Below, piece by piece: positions 5,856 through 7,095 of a stretch of 7,095 bases of DNA. The translations under genes and the position numbers were made by a program. How positions within the stretch are numbered: position 1 is the stretch's first letter; every line of letters begins with the position of its first letter. Source of the stretch: Lysobacterales bacterium (GTDB taxonomy: Bacteria; Pseudomonadota; Gammaproteobacteria; Xanthomonadales; S139-57); NCBI GenBank assembly GCA_026993285.1, contig JALWTZ010000169.1:1-7095 (forward strand), given 5' to 3'. The notes beneath the pieces were generated by a model. The model saw nothing but the letters and a program-made list of their open reading frames with translations. It made no database searches and was not told where the DNA came from.

Positions 5856-6053
5856 ATGAAAGTTGAAGACAAGCGCCAGTTGATCAAACCCTGTCTGTTT
5901 GTTGGCCTGTTCGTGGGCATGGCCCTGGGGGGCGCCACCGGCTGGGCTCTGCAGCAACCGGTAACCGGCCTGCTGTTGGGCATACCCGCCGGTATCGTAC
6001 TGGGGCTGTTGCTGGGGCAGATGAACGGCTGCTTCAAGCGTTCGCCCTCCTGA
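5856..6053 (+). CDS. Small glycine-rich two-helix membrane protein
   Basis: A 65-aa protein of no family I recognise. After a charged N-terminus (MKVEDKRQLIKP) come two hydrophobic segments, about residues 13-32 (CLFVGLFVGMALGGATGWAL) and 36-55 (VTGLLLGIPAGIVLGLLLGQ), joined by a short QQP turn, then a basic tail (CFKRSPS). Both helices carry repeated GxxxG/GxxxA spacings, which favour tight helix packing or oligomers. Two Cys (13 and 59) flank the helices. By the positive-inside rule both ends probably face the cytoplasm. GGGAGGAG (5843-5850) precedes two adjacent ATGs (5853, 5856); the second has the better spacing (7 nt from GGAGG). The frame is open further upstream, but those codons overlap the bioD leader and have no start support. 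It lies between bioC and bioD on the opposite strand. A transport, assembly or toxin-like role cannot be told from sequence. Confidence 0.72.
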   Translation: MKVEDKRQLIKPCLFVGLFVGMALGGATGWALQQPVTGLLLGIPAGIVLGLLLGQMNGCFKRSPS

Positions 6054-6057
6054 GCAC

Positions 6058-6079
6058 AAAACACGCATTACGGTGTTTT
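6058..6079. terminator. Weak bidirectional terminator between small gene and bioC
   Basis: AAAACAC (6058-6064) and GTGTTTT (6073-6079) form a perfect 7-bp inverted repeat around an 8-nt loop, between the convergent ends of the small membrane gene and bioC. Read either way it gives a stem ending in four T residues. The stem has only three G-C pairs, so termination would be inefficient; leaky read-through from bioC toward bioD is possible. Confidence 0.35.
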
Positions 6080-6958
6080 CCGCCGCTTCAGCTGCGCCCG
6101 TAGCTGTTCCAGCGGGATTCGCGCCTCTTCTCCCTGGGGCAGCCGCCTTGGCTGGCCAGGTTGAGGGGCCAGCGCCCGCAGGCTGACCAGTTCCCAGCTG
6201 GCCGGCAGCCAGCCTTCCCGCCGGTAGGCTTCATAGGCGGCCTGCATGCGGGCAAAGGCCTGCTTGCCCGTCAGCCCCTTTTTCCGTTGCGGCAGGTGGT
6301 TGCTGGCACCGATGCCCTTGAGGTCCCGCAACAGCTCGCCAACCCGGCGATATTCCAGTGTCAGGGTCTCGGCCTGTACCACCACCTGCTGAAAGCCTTG
6401 CCCCAACAGGGCGTCACCCAGGTGATGCATATCCACGAAGGGGTTGACATGCACGCCCTCATCCACCGCGCGCCAGCTCTGGCGCAGTTCTTCCAGCGTG
6501 CCGGGGCCCAGGGTATGCATCAGCAGCAGTCCGCCGGGGCGCAATACCCTGCGCAGCTCGGCAAAGACTTCCGCCGGCTGCTCCACCCATTGCAGCATCA
6601 GGTTGGAAAAGACCAGGTCCACGCTGTCATCGGCCAGCGGCAGGTGGCGGGCGTCGGCGCAGAGGGTTTCCACCTTGCGCAACCAGCCATTGCCTTCGCG
6701 CACCCGCTGCAACATGGCCGGTGACAGGTCCACGGCCAGTACCCGCGCGAGCGGCCATTGCTTTTTCAGCCGGTGGGCCGCCCGACCGGGGCCGCAACCC
6801 AGTTCCAGTAGGGTCTTTGGTTTCAGGCTTTCTGCCTGCAACTGCTCCAGCAGGCGGTCCTCCGCTTCCCGTTGCACAATGGCATGGGCATCATAGCTGT
6901 GCGCGGCCCGGTCGAAGGCCTGCCGCAGGGTGGTGCTTTCCGGAAGGTGTGTACTCAT
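6068..6958 (-). CDS. bioC: Malonyl-ACP O-methyltransferase BioC
   Basis: This SAM-dependent enzyme methylates malonyl-ACP so that fatty-acid synthase can build pimeloyl-ACP methyl ester for biotin. The product is 296 aa. SAM motif I is LLELGCGPGRA (50-60), the next strand is VLAVDLSPAML (73-83), and the post-motif FSNLMLQWVEQP (117-128) and RRVLRPGGLLLMHTLGPGTLEELRQ (136-160) are typical of BioC. The family hallmark DLKGIGASN (212-220) is present. The start ATG 6958 overlaps the bioH stop as ATGA and fits the family start (LRQAFDRAAHSYD); an upstream extension in frame would run into bioH. Compared with E. coli BioC (251 aa) there is a Pro/Arg/Gln-rich C-terminal extension of about 33 residues (264-296) that looks disordered then helical. 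The stop codon lies in the loop of the putative terminator. Confidence 0.95.
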   Translation of the reverse strand: MSTHLPESTTLRQAFDRAAHSYDAHAIVQREAEDRLLEQLQAESLKPKTLLELGCGPGRAAHRLKKQWPLARVLAVDLSPAMLQRVREGNGWLRKVETLCADARHLPLADDSVDLVFSNLMLQWVEQPAEVFAELRRVLRPGGLLLMHTLGPGTLEELRQSWRAVDEGVHVNPFVDMHHLGDALLGQGFQQVVVQAETLTLEYRRVGELLRDLKGIGASNHLPQRKKGLTGKQAFARMQAAYEAYRREGWLPASWELVSLRALAPQPGQPRRLPQGEEARIPLEQLRAQLKRRKTP

Positions 6959-7095
6959 GAGGGCCTGTTCAGTGCTTCCGCCATCCATTGTGGATGGCTG
7001 ATAAAGGGGGCATGGATGGCGCCTTCGCACAGCTGCACCCGGCCATCGGGGCACAGGCCGGCGGCAGCGGCCAGGGCCTGTGGATGAACCAGCCG
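6955..7095 (-). CDS. bioH: Pimeloyl-ACP methyl ester carboxylesterase BioH, C-terminal fragment
   Basis: Only the last 46 residues are in the window; the rest (about 200 aa) lies beyond the right edge. The fragment reads RLVHPQALAA, then a variable part, then GAIHAPFISHPQWMAEALNR and PS. HAPFISHP is the signature around the catalytic His of the BioH alpha/beta hydrolase (E. coli H235); the catalytic Asp of the triad should be the residue just before the visible Arg. BioH hydrolyses the methyl ester once pimeloyl-ACP is complete, ending the BioC-primed cycle. The 4-bp ATGA overlap with bioC and shared direction indicate one operon. Upstream bioF/bioB are expected by analogy with bioBFHCD clusters but are not seen. 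Confidence 0.9.
   Translation of the reverse strand, partial: RLVHPQALAAAAGLCPDGRVQLCEGAIHAPFISHPQWMAEALNRPS

Overview
The window looks like chromosomal DNA of a high-GC gammaproteobacterium. The evidence is the order lptM-dapF-DUF484 (xerC is expected just beyond the left edge), a ttcA gene, an RNase AM/YciV-type PHP gene, and a BioH/BioC-type biotin cluster. Genes are tightly packed, several overlap, and no gap exceeds about 150 bp. I see no rRNA, tRNA, CRISPR array, insertion sequence or phage gene. The species cannot be named from this stretch.

Left block (about 1-2463, minus strand): ttcA (tRNA s2C32 thiolation), then a very short lptM lipoprotein gene that a standard ORF listing would miss, dapF (lysine/peptidoglycan precursor synthesis) and a DUF484 gene running off the left edge. 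The last three overlap by 4 and 8 bp and are probably translationally coupled.

Middle block (2490-3777, plus strand): a 147-aa protein of unknown function is divergent from ttcA, with only 26 bp between the start codons. It overlaps by 8 bp an RNase AM (rnm/yciV) gene of the PHP family. A 151-bp non-coding, locally AT-richer stretch follows.

Right block (3929-7095, mostly minus strand): the end of bioH, then bioC (4-bp overlap), then bioD, then a secreted polysaccharide-deacetylase-like protein. BioC and BioH make the pimeloyl moiety and BioD makes dethiobiotin, so bioB, bioF and/or bioA probably lie off the right edge or elsewhere. The usual bioC-bioD adjacency is interrupted by a small opposite-strand gene for a 65-aa protein with two predicted membrane segments. 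The Shine-Dalgarno sequences of bioD and this small gene face each other and are complementary, so each could hide the other in a read-through transcript.

Most of the window is ordinary housekeeping content. The parts worth a second look are the small membrane gene inside the bio cluster with its complementary ribosome-binding sites, the divergent deacetylase, the unknown gene coupled to RNase AM, and the compact lptM start region.
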